A stretch of 64,000 nucleotides of DNA from positions 458,430-522,429 of the forward strand of contig JAOAEZ010000001.1 of NCBI GenBank assembly GCA_026416515.1. The letters run 5' to 3'. Below are positions 45,541 to 54,116 of this stretch, piece by piece (position 1 is the stretch's first letter; each line of letters starts with the position of its first letter). This DNA is from Hydrogenophilus sp. (GTDB lineage: Bacteria; Pseudomonadota; Gammaproteobacteria; Burkholderiales; Rhodocyclaceae). The position numbers were made by a program, and so were the translations under genes. The notes under the pieces were generated by a model. That model worked only from the letters and a program-made list of their open reading frames with translations. It was not told the DNA's origin and made no database searches.

Positions 45541-46392
45541 ATGATCCTCGATGGTCGAGCAGTAGCAGGAAAAATAAAAGCAGAGGTGGCCCAGAGAGCG
45601 GCCGAGCTTTCAAAAAAAGGGGTTCAGCCGAAGTTGGCTGTGGTGGTGGCAGGCGAGGATCCGGCGTCAGCAGTCTATGTGCGCCATAAAGTGCAGGCGT
45701 GTACCGAGGTGGGAATCGCGTCGGAGGTGCACCGCTTCGGGGGGGAGGTTACTACCGAGACATTGATGGCGGCGGTTAGAGGTCTGAACACTAAGGCTGA
45801 GGTCCACGGCGTTTTGGTCCAGTTGCCGTTGCCACCCCAGGTGGATGAGGAGGCTGTGCTCGATACTATCGAGCCGTCTAAGGATGTCGATGGGTTCCAT
45901 GCGTTCCATGTGGGACGGTTGTGGCAGGGACGACCGAAGTTGGTGCCGTGTACACCAGCTGGCGTGATGCGGTTGTTGACGGCTTACGGGATAGAGGTGA
46001 GGGGGCGAGAGGCAGTGGTGGTGGGGCGCTCCCGTATCGTCGGGAGACCGATGGCGGGCTTGTTGGTCAACGCCGGCGCCACTGTGACGATCGCCCATTC
46101 GCAGACGCGCGATCTAGGGGCGGTGACGCGCCGCGCAGAGTTGCTGGTGGTGGCAGTGGGAAAACCAGGTTTGATCGACGCTTCAATGGTGCGCGAGGAG
46201 GCGGTAGTGGTGGATGTGGGAATCAACCGCTTGCCCGATGGCCGGTTGGCAGGGGATGTCGATTTCGCTACCGTGGCTCCCCGCGTTCGGGCGATTACCC
46301 CAGTCCCCGGCGGCGTGGGACCGATGACCGTGGCGATGTTACTGGTAAATACCCTCGAGGCGGCTCAGACGCAGTTGGGAGGAGGGCAATGA
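45541..46392 (+). CDS. folD: Bifunctional methylenetetrahydrofolate dehydrogenase/cyclohydrolase
   Basis: A 283-residue enzyme interconverting methylene-, methenyl- and formyl-THF, supplying formyl groups for purine synthesis. VRHKVQACTEVGI (with the catalytic Lys), VQLPLPPQVDE and the NADP site VVGRSRIVGRPMAGLL are typical. ATG 45541 was chosen over the in-frame ATG 45502, which is inside the terminator stem. It overlaps purE by 4 bases, a functionally sensible coupling. Confidence 0.96.
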   Translation: MILDGRAVAGKIKAEVAQRAAELSKKGVQPKLAVVVAGEDPASAVYVRHKVQACTEVGIASEVHRFGGEVTTETLMAAVRGLNTKAEVHGVLVQLPLPPQVDEEAVLDTIEPSKDVDGFHAFHVGRLWQGRPKLVPCTPAGVMRLLTAYGIEVRGREAVVVGRSRIVGRPMAGLLVNAGATVTIAHSQTRDLGAVTRRAELLVVAVGKPGLIDASMVREEAVVVDVGINRLPDGRLAGDVDFATVAPRVRAITPVPGGVGPMTVAMLLVNTLEAAQTQLGGGQ

Positions 46393-46988
46393 GGGAGGGA
46401 GAAGATCGACCGTACGCGGAAGAGGGGAAGAGCGCCAGCGGGGAAGAGGAGGAGGGGTTGCTGCGTAAGGGATTGGCAGAAGGACGCGTGCTGCGGTGGG
46501 GAGAGAGACCAGTAGTGGGAGTGGTAATGGGGTCGGCGTCCGATTGGCCAACGATGCGAAAAGCGGCAGAGGTTTTGCAGCGCTTTTCGGTGCCGTTTGA
46601 GGCGTTGGTGGTTTCGGCCCATCGAACGCCAGATCTGTTGATGGCATACGGTAGGCGGGCGCGAGCGCGAGGATTGCGGGCGATCGTGGCAGGGGCGGGG
46701 GGCGCAGCTCATCTGCCGGGAATGTTGGCAGCGGTGACGACCGTCCCAGTGTTGGGGGTGCCGATCGTGAGCGGTTCGTTAGGAGGGGTCGACGCACTGT
46801 ATTCAATCGTGCAGATGCCGCGGGGGGTGCCAGTGGCGACGTTCGCGATCGGCGAGGTGGGGGCGGTAAACGCCGGGTTGTTCGCAGTGGCTCTTTTGTC
46901 AGGAACCGATGCAGGATTGGCGACCGCTTTGGCAGAGTTCCGGAGCAGGGAGCACCAACGGGTGCTGGAGATGGGGTTGGAGTGGTGA
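46389..46988 (+). CDS. purE: N5-carboxyaminoimidazole ribonucleotide mutase
   Basis: A 199-residue enzyme converting N5-CAIR to CAIR in purine synthesis. The core starts at about residue 42 with VVGVVMGSASDWPTM and has SAHRTPDLL and GAGGAAHLPGMLAA. The first 40 residues (GEDRPYAEEGKSASGEEEEGLLRKGLAEG) are an acidic extension absent from the usual 160-170 residue PurE and are GA-coded. A shorter start within the extension cannot be excluded. It precedes purK by three bases. Confidence 0.94.
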   Translation: MREGEDRPYAEEGKSASGEEEEGLLRKGLAEGRVLRWGERPVVGVVMGSASDWPTMRKAAEVLQRFSVPFEALVVSAHRTPDLLMAYGRRARARGLRAIVAGAGGAAHLPGMLAAVTTVPVLGVPIVSGSLGGVDALYSIVQMPRGVPVATFAIGEVGAVNAGLFAVALLSGTDAGLATALAEFRSREHQRVLEMGLEW

Positions 46989-46991
46989 GCG

Positions 46992-48179
46992 ATGGGGAGA
47001 GCGTGTATCCGCCCGCCGGCGACCTTGGCGGTGTTGGGGGGAGGACAGTTGGGACGTTTTTTCGTTCGGGCAGCTCAGGAGCTGGGATACCGGGTGTGGG
47101 TGCTGGATCCCGATCCAGAGGCGCCAGCCGGCACGGTCGCCGATCGCCATCTGGTGGCGCCTTACGAGGATAGGGAGGCATTGAGGGAGATCGCAAGGGA
47201 GTGTAGCGCCGCGACGACCGAGTTTGAGAATGTGCCGGCAAGCGCATTGGCGTTTTTGGCTGAGCGGATCGTGGTGCACCCTAGCCCCGAGACAGTGGCT
47301 TTGGCGCAGGATCGCCGAAGCGAAAAGCGCTTTTTGAGAGAGGCAGGATTGCCGGTGGCTCCCTTTGCAGTGGTCGAGCGGGAGGAGGATCTTGCGATGG
47401 CGTCCATGTTGCGACGCCCTTTGATCGTGAAGACGGCGCGCTTCGGCTACGATGGAAAAGGCCAGGTGGTGGTGCAAGAGGAGAACGTAAAGGGAATAGC
47501 CGCGGCGTGGAGGCTTTTGGGCGGTGTGCCAGTGGTGGCGGAGGAGCAGCTGCCTTTGCAGGCGGAGTGTTCGGTGATCTTGGCGCGCGATGGAGAGGGA
47601 GGGTGGGCAGCTTTCCCGGTGGCAGAGAATGTGCACGAGAGAGGAATCTTGGCAAGGAGTAGAGCGCCCGCCGCCTTGCCGGCGTCAGTGACCGAGAGGG
47701 CAGTGAGATTGGCTGTGGAGATAGCGGAGCGGCTCGATTATGTGGGGGTGCTGGGAGTGGAGTTTTTTGTGGTGGAGGGGGGAGATGTGGTGGTGAACGA
47801 GTTGGCCCCTCGCCCCCATAATAGCGGCCATTTCACATTGGATGCGTGTACAGCGTCGCAGTTTGAGCAGCAAGTGCGGGCATTGTGCGGATTGCCGCTG
47901 GCGAGGGTTTGGTGCCATCTGCCCGCCGTGATGGTGAATTTGTTGGGGGATTTGTGGTTCGATGAGAGGGGAATACGCCGAGAGCCACCGTGGGAACGAT
48001 TGCTGGAGATACCAGGAGCAGTGCTCCATCTCTATGGAAAAAATGTCCCAAGACCCAGGCGAAAGATGGGCCATGTGACGGTGGTGGGGGAGAATTGGAG
48101 GGAGGTGGAGGAGCGAGTAGGAGCGGTGGAGCGGCTGCTGGGGGGAAGAGGGCAGGAGAGGAAGGAGGAGAGGGGTTGA
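46992..48179 (+). CDS. purK: N5-carboxyaminoimidazole ribonucleotide synthase
   Basis: A 395-residue ATP-grasp enzyme that carboxylates AIR with bicarbonate. LAVLGGGQLGRFFVRAAQELGY, EFENVP, KTARFGYDGKGQ and NELAPRPHNSGHFTLDAC mark the family. The C-terminal 25 residues are Glu/Arg-rich. Its partner PurE is directly upstream. Confidence 0.96.
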   Translation: MGRACIRPPATLAVLGGGQLGRFFVRAAQELGYRVWVLDPDPEAPAGTVADRHLVAPYEDREALREIARECSAATTEFENVPASALAFLAERIVVHPSPETVALAQDRRSEKRFLREAGLPVAPFAVVEREEDLAMASMLRRPLIVKTARFGYDGKGQVVVQEENVKGIAAAWRLLGGVPVVAEEQLPLQAECSVILARDGEGGWAAFPVAENVHERGILARSRAPAALPASVTERAVRLAVEIAERLDYVGVLGVEFFVVEGGDVVVNELAPRPHNSGHFTLDACTASQFEQQVRALCGLPLARVWCHLPAVMVNLLGDLWFDERGIRREPPWERLLEIPGAVLHLYGKNVPRPRRKMGHVTVVGENWREVEERVGAVERLLGGRGQERKEERG

Positions 48180-48223
48180 GAGAGAGGGGGCGCAGGCAGA
48201 GCGAGGAGGAGCAGAGGGGGAGG

Positions 48224-49348
48224 GTGGTGGCGGCGTCTCCTGAGATGATTGGGGTGGCAGCCGCTTGGTTGCAGGAGGGAAAGTTGGTGGCCATCCCAAC
48301 GGAGACGGTCTATGGCTTGGCTGCCGACGCCGAGCAGGAGGAGGCAGTGCGGCGGGTCTTCGCGGTGAAGGGGCGCCCGGCTAACCATCCGTTGATCGTC
48401 CATGTGGCCGATGAGGGTATGGCAACGGCGTACGCAGCAGAGTGGCCAAGAGCGGCTGCTATTTTGACGAGACGCTTTTGGCCAGGGCCTCTGACCGTGG
48501 TGGTAGAGGCGAGCGCACGGGTATTGCCGGTGGTGACAGGGGGACAGAGCAGGGTGGCACTGCGCGTTCCGCGACACCAGTGGACGCGACAGTTGATCGC
48601 GAGGTTGGGTCGGGGAGTAGTGGCTCCGTCCGCAAATCGCTTCGGGCGGATTTCGCCGACTTCCGCGGCCCATGTGGCAGCGGAGTTTGCGGGAGTCGAT
48701 CTGTTGGTGGTCGATGGAGGAAGAACAGCCATTGGGGTGGAGTCGACGATCGTCGACTGCTCCCAGGTGGAGCAAGAGGGATGCGTGCGCGTCCTCCGCT
48801 TAGGGGCGGTGGGCGTGAAGGCACTGCGAAGGGCATTGGCAGAGGAGGGGTGCACCGTGCGCGTGGAGGAGGGGGAGAGAGAGGGAGAGGGAGAGAGAGG
48901 AAAGAGAAGCGAGAGCGTGCGGGTACCAGGAAGCCTGCCCGCCCACTACGCGCCGCAGACGCGGTTGGTATTGTGGGAAGATGCGGAAGAGAGTGTGCCA
49001 GAGGGAGAGAGAAGACGCGGCGTGTGGGCACCCGCCGATTGGCCGCGAGTGCCGGGGGAGGTGGTGCGTTTTGTGCAACTCGAGGATGGATATTCGGTGG
49101 CCCGCGCTTTGTACGCCGTGCTGCGAACAATGGATGGTTTGGGGGTGGAGGAGCTGGTGGCGGCTCTCCCACGGGGGGAGGATCCGTTGTCAACCGCCGT
49201 GCGCGATCGTTTGCGGCGGGCGGCCGCAGGGAGCGGCGGGGGGACAGTTTTGATTGCGTTGAGGAGAGAGAATGAGGGTCCGTACTCGCTTCGCACCGAG
49301 CCCGACAGGGATGTTGCATGTGGGGGGAGCACGAACGGCTTTGTTTAA
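48224..49348 (+). CDS. tsaC: L-threonylcarbamoyladenylate synthase, Sua5 type, overlapping gltX
   Basis: Makes threonylcarbamoyl-AMP for the t6A37 modification of ANN-decoding tRNAs. The YrdC domain has VAIPTETVYGLAADA, KGRPANHPLIVHV, KRRFWPGPLTVV-like RRFWPGPLTVVVEAS and APSANRFGRISPTSA; a C-terminal Sua5 domain follows after a Glu/Arg/Gly insert (EEGEREGEGERGKRSES). GTG 48224 was chosen for its GAGGGGGAGG site; ATG 48245 is an alternative. The frame passes the natural end (about LIALRREN) and continues 77 bases into gltX before stopping, giving a 25-residue extra tail. Confidence 0.9.
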   Translation: MVAASPEMIGVAAAWLQEGKLVAIPTETVYGLAADAEQEEAVRRVFAVKGRPANHPLIVHVADEGMATAYAAEWPRAAAILTRRFWPGPLTVVVEASARVLPVVTGGQSRVALRVPRHQWTRQLIARLGRGVVAPSANRFGRISPTSAAHVAAEFAGVDLLVVDGGRTAIGVESTIVDCSQVEQEGCVRVLRLGAVGVKALRRALAEEGCTVRVEEGEREGEGERGKRSESVRVPGSLPAHYAPQTRLVLWEDAEESVPEGERRRGVWAPADWPRVPGEVVRFVQLEDGYSVARALYAVLRTMDGLGVEELVAALPRGEDPLSTAVRDRLRRAAAGSGGGTVLIALRRENEGPYSLRTEPDRDVACGGSTNGFV

Positions 49349-50675
49349 TTGGGCCTTCGCGCGCCACCACGGGGGAGAGTTTGTGCTGCGGATCGAGGAT
49401 ACCGATCGAGAACGATCGAGCACCGAGGCGGTGGAGGGAATTTTGAGGGCGCTGGAGTGGTTGGGGCTCGATTACGATGAGGGACCGATCTTTCAGAGCG
49501 AACGCTTGGCCCACTATCAAGAGGTGGCCGAGCGGTTATTGGCCGAGGGAAAGGCTTATCACTGCTACGCAACGCCCGAGGAGCTGGAGGCGATGCGCAC
49601 CGAGCAGCGGTCGCGGGGGGAAAAACCTAAATACGATGGCCGCTGGCGACCAGAACCCGGACGAACGCTTCCACCGCCACCACCTGGAGTGACCCCAGTG
49701 GTCCGCTTTCGAATGCCGCGCACGGGGAGGGTGGGTTGGCGCGATTTGGTAAAAGGGGAGATCGCTTTTGAGAATGAGGAATTAGACGATTTTGTGTTGC
49801 TGCGGGCCGATGGAACCCCAACATATAACTTTTGCGCGGTGGTGGATGATTGGGAGATGGGAATTACCCATGTGATCCGGGGGGATGACCATGTGAACAA
49901 CACCCCAAAACAGATCCATTTATATCAGGCGTTGGGGGCAGAGGTGCCTCAGTTTGCCCATTTGTCGATGATTTTGGGACCAGATGGGCAAAAGTTGTCG
50001 AAACGCCATGGGGCCGTTTCGGTGATGCAGTACTACGAGGATGGCTATTTGCCCGAGGCAATGGTGAATTATTTGGCGCGGTTGGGATGGAGCCACGGCG
50101 ATGAGGAACTGTTCGACCGAGCACAGTTGGTGGCGTGGTTTTCGTTGGAGGCGATTACTCCGTCAGCAGCACGGTTCGATTTCGAGAAGTTGCGGTGGGT
50201 AAACGGTTGCTACCTGCGGGCTAAGGAGCCGGAGTCGCTGGTGACAGAGGTGAAACACCGTTTAGCAAAGAGGGGCGTGTCGGTGTGGGGGGAGGAGCGG
50301 ATCGTGGCGGCAGTGGCGTTGTACCAACCGCGAGTGGCGACCCTGGAGGAGCTGGCCGATGCATTGGTGCCACTGTTTCGGTTCGGTGAGCCGCCCCCGG
50401 CATTGGCGGAGAAGTACCTGCGGACAGAGGATCGACAGGTATTGGCAGAGGTGCAGACACGCTTGGCAGCGATCGCCGCCGAGGAGTGGACAGCTGATCA
50501 GGTTGGGAGAGCACTCCGAGAGGTTATGAGAGCGTTGGGGGTGAAAATGGCCCAGGTGGGGGTACCTCTGCGCGTGGCATTGCTCGGGGTAAGCCAGTCT
50601 CCCGATATCGAGACAGTGGTGGCTGTGCTCGGCCGCGAGGAGACATTGAGCCGATTGCAGCGAGTTGTGGGTTGA
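49272..50675 (+). CDS. gltX: Glutamyl-tRNA synthetase
   Basis: A 467-residue class I synthetase. The HIGH-type motif is PSPTGMLHVGGAR near residue 9 and KLSKRHG is the KMSKS motif. LRIEDTDRERS, THVIRGDDHVNNTPKQIHLYQALG and a helical anticodon-binding C-terminus complete it. The first 77 bases overlap the end of tsaC in another frame. It might be the non-discriminating form, but this cannot be told here. Confidence 0.97.
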   Translation: MRVRTRFAPSPTGMLHVGGARTALFNWAFARHHGGEFVLRIEDTDRERSSTEAVEGILRALEWLGLDYDEGPIFQSERLAHYQEVAERLLAEGKAYHCYATPEELEAMRTEQRSRGEKPKYDGRWRPEPGRTLPPPPPGVTPVVRFRMPRTGRVGWRDLVKGEIAFENEELDDFVLLRADGTPTYNFCAVVDDWEMGITHVIRGDDHVNNTPKQIHLYQALGAEVPQFAHLSMILGPDGQKLSKRHGAVSVMQYYEDGYLPEAMVNYLARLGWSHGDEELFDRAQLVAWFSLEAITPSAARFDFEKLRWVNGCYLRAKEPESLVTEVKHRLAKRGVSVWGEERIVAAVALYQPRVATLEELADALVPLFRFGEPPPALAEKYLRTEDRQVLAEVQTRLAAIAAEEWTADQVGRALREVMRALGVKMAQVGVPLRVALLGVSQSPDIETVVAVLGREETLSRLQRVVG

Positions 50676-50687
50676 GAGCGTGAGAGG

Positions 50688-52706
50688 ATGAGCGGCGAAG
50701 GGGAAGAGACCGATTGGTGTTGGAAGGGGGAGGTAGCGTGGTCTCGCCGGTATAGAGATGGGTTTCATAGCCACGCCGGGGGGTGGGGACAGGCAGAGGA
50801 GGTTTTCGTGCAGGGGGTGGGGATCCCCGAACGTTGGGAGAAGGGGGAACCCTTCTCCGTGTTGGAGAATGGATTTGGCTTCGGAGTCAATTTTGCGGCG
50901 GTGTGGTGGCAGTGGATGGTGTCGCGGCGCCGCCCCGAGCGGTTGAGTTACGTGGGGATAGAGGGTTATCCCCGCAGCGCCGCCGATTTGAGAGAGTTCT
51001 GGGGGAGAGTATTGAGCGAGGGAAAGGCACCGCGAGCGGTGGCCCCATTGGTGGAGGATTTGTGCGCTCAGTGGCCTTTGCCAGTGACAGGATGGCACCG
51101 TTTGGTGTTGGCAGAGGGGCGGTTGGCATTGACGTTGGTGTGGGGAAAGGCAGAGGTGGTGGCACCACAGATCGTCGGACGTTTCGATGCCCTTTTTTTG
51201 GATGGGTTCGCGCCCGACCGCAACCCAGAGATGTGGGGGGAGGAGCTGCTCCACCATTTGGCACAGCGGTTGAGAGCGGGAGGACGGGTTGCAACGTGGT
51301 GCGTGGCGGGGCGCGTTCGGAGAGCATTGGCACAGGCAGGGTTGGAGGTAGTGCGCCGCCCAGGATACGGGGGAAAACGGGAACGGTTGGAGGCATACGC
51401 ACCCTGCCGCGGACCAGGAGATCGCCGCCAGCCTGAACGGGTGATCGTGGTGGGAGCAGGGTTGGCAGGGTCAGCGACCGCATTGACGTTGGCCGAGCGA
51501 GGGGTGGCGGTGACGCTTTTGGAGGCTGGGGAAAGACCAGCGGGAGGGGCTTCGGGGAATCCCGCAGGGGTGGCCCGCTGGTTGCCGAGCCGCGACGATA
51601 ACGTGGTGGCCGAGGGGTCAAGAAGCGGCTTGCTGTTGTTGAGGCGCCGCTGGCAGCGGTGGGCAGCATTGGGGGCGAGTGGGGGGTGGGTGGGGGTAGC
51701 ACAGGTGGCTCGGTCCGCTCCAGAGGAGGAGCGTTTGCGGGAGATCGCGAGCGCGCTTGCTTTGCCGAGAGGGCTTTTGGAGTGGGTCGAGGCAGAGGAG
51801 TTGTCGGCCCGAGTGGGGAGCCGGGTACTCTACGGGGGGTGGTGGTTCGCTGTCGGGGGATGGGTTAGTCCCGCAAGTTTGGCGAGAGCATGGTTGCAGG
51901 CGTACCCGGTGTCGCTGCTGGGGGGGAGGCAAGTGACGGGGTTGGTGAGGGGAAGTGAGGGATGGCGGGTCTGCTTCCGCGAGCAGGGAGGAAGAGAGGG
52001 GATTGCCGAGGCGGAGGCAGTGGTGTTGGCTACCGGCGCCGGCGTGCGGTCGAGCGAGGGGGGACTTTCCCTTGCGACAGTGAGCTATCCCGGCGTACCG
52101 CTCCCTTTGGTGAGGGTGCGGGGCCAGGTTTCATGGAGGCAGGTAACCGCGGAGATGCCGCCGTGGGCGGTGGTGACGGGGTCCGGGTATGTGGTCCCAC
52201 CTGCAGCGACGGGTATGCTGCTCTTTGGGGCGACCGCCCAGCGCGATGATTTCGATGGGAGGGTGCGAAGGCGAGATCATGAGGAGAATGGAGCGCGGTT
52301 GGCGCGGTTGTTGCCGGAGGTGGCGCAGAGGGTGTGGAATAAGGAGAGTGGAGAGCAGAAGGAGGGAGGAGAGAGAGAGGAGCGGGAGGTGGAGGGAGAG
52401 GAGCAGAACAAGGAGGAGGAGAGAGGGGAAGAAATGCTTTTGGGGGGAAGGGTTTCGTGGCGAACGACCGTGCGCGATCATCGCCCATTGATAGGGGCTT
52501 TGCCTCTCTCGCAACGGTGGGATGACCCGCGACGAGAGGGGAGCGGTCTTTGGACGATCAACGGATTGGGAGCGCGGGGAGTAGTTTGGGCATTGCTCGG
52601 AGCAGAGCTGTTGGCCGATCGAATAGTGGGGGCTCCGTTGCCGGTGAGCCGCCGATTGGCGAAAGCGCTCGATGTGGCTCGACTGGGACGGTGGAAGGAG
52701 TGCTAA
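50688..52706 (+). CDS. mnmC: Bifunctional tRNA mnm5s2U methyltransferase/FAD oxidoreductase
   Basis: A 672-residue fusion acting on wobble uridine 34. The N-terminal SAM methyltransferase has ENGFGFGVNFAAVW and FLDGFAPDRNPEMW. The C-terminal DAO-like FAD domain starts VIVVGAGLAGSATALTLAERG and ends with WTINGLGARGVVWALLGAELLA. Between them near residue 545-580 is an insert GEQKEGGEREEREVEGEEQNKEEERGEE, part of the GA-rich pattern. Both activities look intact. Confidence 0.94.
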   Translation: MSGEGEETDWCWKGEVAWSRRYRDGFHSHAGGWGQAEEVFVQGVGIPERWEKGEPFSVLENGFGFGVNFAAVWWQWMVSRRRPERLSYVGIEGYPRSAADLREFWGRVLSEGKAPRAVAPLVEDLCAQWPLPVTGWHRLVLAEGRLALTLVWGKAEVVAPQIVGRFDALFLDGFAPDRNPEMWGEELLHHLAQRLRAGGRVATWCVAGRVRRALAQAGLEVVRRPGYGGKRERLEAYAPCRGPGDRRQPERVIVVGAGLAGSATALTLAERGVAVTLLEAGERPAGGASGNPAGVARWLPSRDDNVVAEGSRSGLLLLRRRWQRWAALGASGGWVGVAQVARSAPEEERLREIASALALPRGLLEWVEAEELSARVGSRVLYGGWWFAVGGWVSPASLARAWLQAYPVSLLGGRQVTGLVRGSEGWRVCFREQGGREGIAEAEAVVLATGAGVRSSEGGLSLATVSYPGVPLPLVRVRGQVSWRQVTAEMPPWAVVTGSGYVVPPAATGMLLFGATAQRDDFDGRVRRRDHEENGARLARLLPEVAQRVWNKESGEQKEGGEREEREVEGEEQNKEEERGEEMLLGGRVSWRTTVRDHRPLIGALPLSQRWDDPRREGSGLWTINGLGARGVVWALLGAELLADRIVGAPLPVSRRLAKALDVARLGRWKEC

Positions 52707-52744
52707 AATAGCAACTTTTACATTCTTTTTCGGTGGGACCAGCG

Positions 52745-53971
52745 ATGGCACTGATTGTTCAAAAATATGGCGGAACGTCGGTAGGGTCGGTGGAGCGAAT
52801 TAAGAGCGTGGCGGAGCGGGTCGCCCGCTTTTATCGCGAGGGCCATCAGTTGGTGGTGGTGGTTTCAGCGATGAGCGGTGAAACCAACCGCTTGGTGGCG
52901 TTGACCCAGGCTTTTTCGGAGTCGCCCAACCCCCGCGAGGTCGATCAGGTGATCAGTACGGGAGAGCAGGTGACGATCGGTTTGTTGGCGATCGCGTTGG
53001 AGGTGATCGGGGTGCCAGCGGTGAGCTTCACCGGTTGGCAGGTGCCTATCCGCACCGACCGCGTTTATACCAAGGCGCGGATCGAGTCGATCGCCCGCGA
53101 GCGACTCGAGGCGGTACTGCAGGGGGGAAAGGTGGCGATCGTGGCGGGATTCCAAGGAATAGACGCCGATGGAAATGTGACGACGTTGGGGCGCGGCGGT
53201 AGCGATACGACCGCAGTGGCATTGGCTGCCGCATTGGGAGCCGATGAGTGCCAGATTTATACCGATGTCGATGGGGTCTATACAACCGACCCCCGCGTGG
53301 TCCCCGAGGCTCGCCGGTTGGAGCGAATCACTTTCGAGGAGATGCTCGAGATGGCGAGCATGGGGAGTAAGGTGCTGCAGATCCGCTCGGTGGAGTTCGC
53401 AGGAAAGTATCGAGTGAGATTGCGCGTACTTTCGAGTTTCGATGAGGAGGGAAAAGGTACCCTCATTACCGTTGAGGAAGAAGCGATGGAACAGCCGGTG
53501 ATTTCAGGAATTGCTTTCAACCGCGACGAGGCGAAGGTAACGTTGGTGGGAGTTCCCGATCGCCCCGGAATCGCTTACCGTATCCTCGGACCAGTGGCCG
53601 AGGGAAATGTGGATGTGGATATGATCGTCCAGAACGTGGGCCACGATGGGACAACCGATTTTAGCTTTACCGTGTCGAAAGGGGACCTAAAAAAGACTTT
53701 GACGATTCTCGAGGGGGTAAAAGAGGAGTTGGGGGCCCGCGCCGTGCTCGGCGATAAGGGGGTCTGTAAGGTTTCGGTGGTGGGGGTAGGAATGCGTTCC
53801 CATCCCGGCGTGGCGGCAAAGATGTTTCGAACGTTGGCCGACGAGGGAATCAATATCCAAATGATTTCGACATCAGAGATTAAGATCTCCGTGGTAATCG
53901 AGGAAAAATATCTCGAGTTGGCAGTGCGGGCATTGCATCGAGCATTTGGGTTGGATGCGCCAGAGGTGTGA
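52745..53971 (+). CDS. lysC: Aspartate kinase
   Basis: A 408-residue enzyme that phosphorylates aspartate, first step to lysine, threonine and methionine. MALIVQKYGGTSVGSVERIKSVAERV and TTLGRGGSDTTAVALAAAL form the kinase and two ACT domains (VTLVGVPDRPGIAYRIL, VSVVGVGMRSHPGVAAKMFRTL) the feedback sensor. ATG 52745 gives the family N-terminus. It ends just before the rpsB promoter region. Confidence 0.96.
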   Translation: MALIVQKYGGTSVGSVERIKSVAERVARFYREGHQLVVVVSAMSGETNRLVALTQAFSESPNPREVDQVISTGEQVTIGLLAIALEVIGVPAVSFTGWQVPIRTDRVYTKARIESIARERLEAVLQGGKVAIVAGFQGIDADGNVTTLGRGGSDTTAVALAAALGADECQIYTDVDGVYTTDPRVVPEARRLERITFEEMLEMASMGSKVLQIRSVEFAGKYRVRLRVLSSFDEEGKGTLITVEEEAMEQPVISGIAFNRDEAKVTLVGVPDRPGIAYRILGPVAEGNVDVDMIVQNVGHDGTTDFSFTVSKGDLKKTLTILEGVKEELGARAVLGDKGVCKVSVVGVGMRSHPGVAAKMFRTLADEGINIQMISTSEIKISVVIEEKYLELAVRALHRAFGLDAPEV

Positions 53972-53994
53972 GCGCGAGCGGGGGGGTTGTCGGG

Positions 53995-54000
53995 TATAAT
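53995..54000 (+). promoter_or_regulatory. -10 box for rpsB-tsf
   Basis: Perfect TATAAT 117 bases before rpsB. No clear -35 hexamer is seen at normal spacing. It starts a leader of about 110 bases that is unusually long for the window. Confidence 0.5.
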
Positions 54001-54038
54001 GGAAAGGCCAGCCGCGACGGGCAAAGGCAAATCCACAC

Positions 54039-54086
54039 GCCCGCTTTTAAGCCAGGGTCCCGAAAAAAAACGGGTGATCGGCGGGC
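54039..54086 (+). promoter_or_regulatory. Structured rpsB leader, probable S2 autoregulatory site
   Basis: GCCCGC (54039-54044) pairs with GCGGGC (54081-54086), enclosing CCCG/CGGG (54059-54062 with 54071-54074) around eight A. rpsB leaders of enterobacteria are known to bind S2 and repress rpsB-tsf translation. Here a double-stem structure in the same place suggests the same, but the family identity is inferred. Confidence 0.5.
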
Positions 54087-54116
54087 GGAGGTTTAACCCT
54101 TGGTAAGGAGATTGTG

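Noticed and set aside
52681-52709. Promoter with TAAAAT before lysC
   Set aside because: The -10 is fair, but there is no -35 at reasonable spacing and the element overlaps the mnmC stop; too weak to list.
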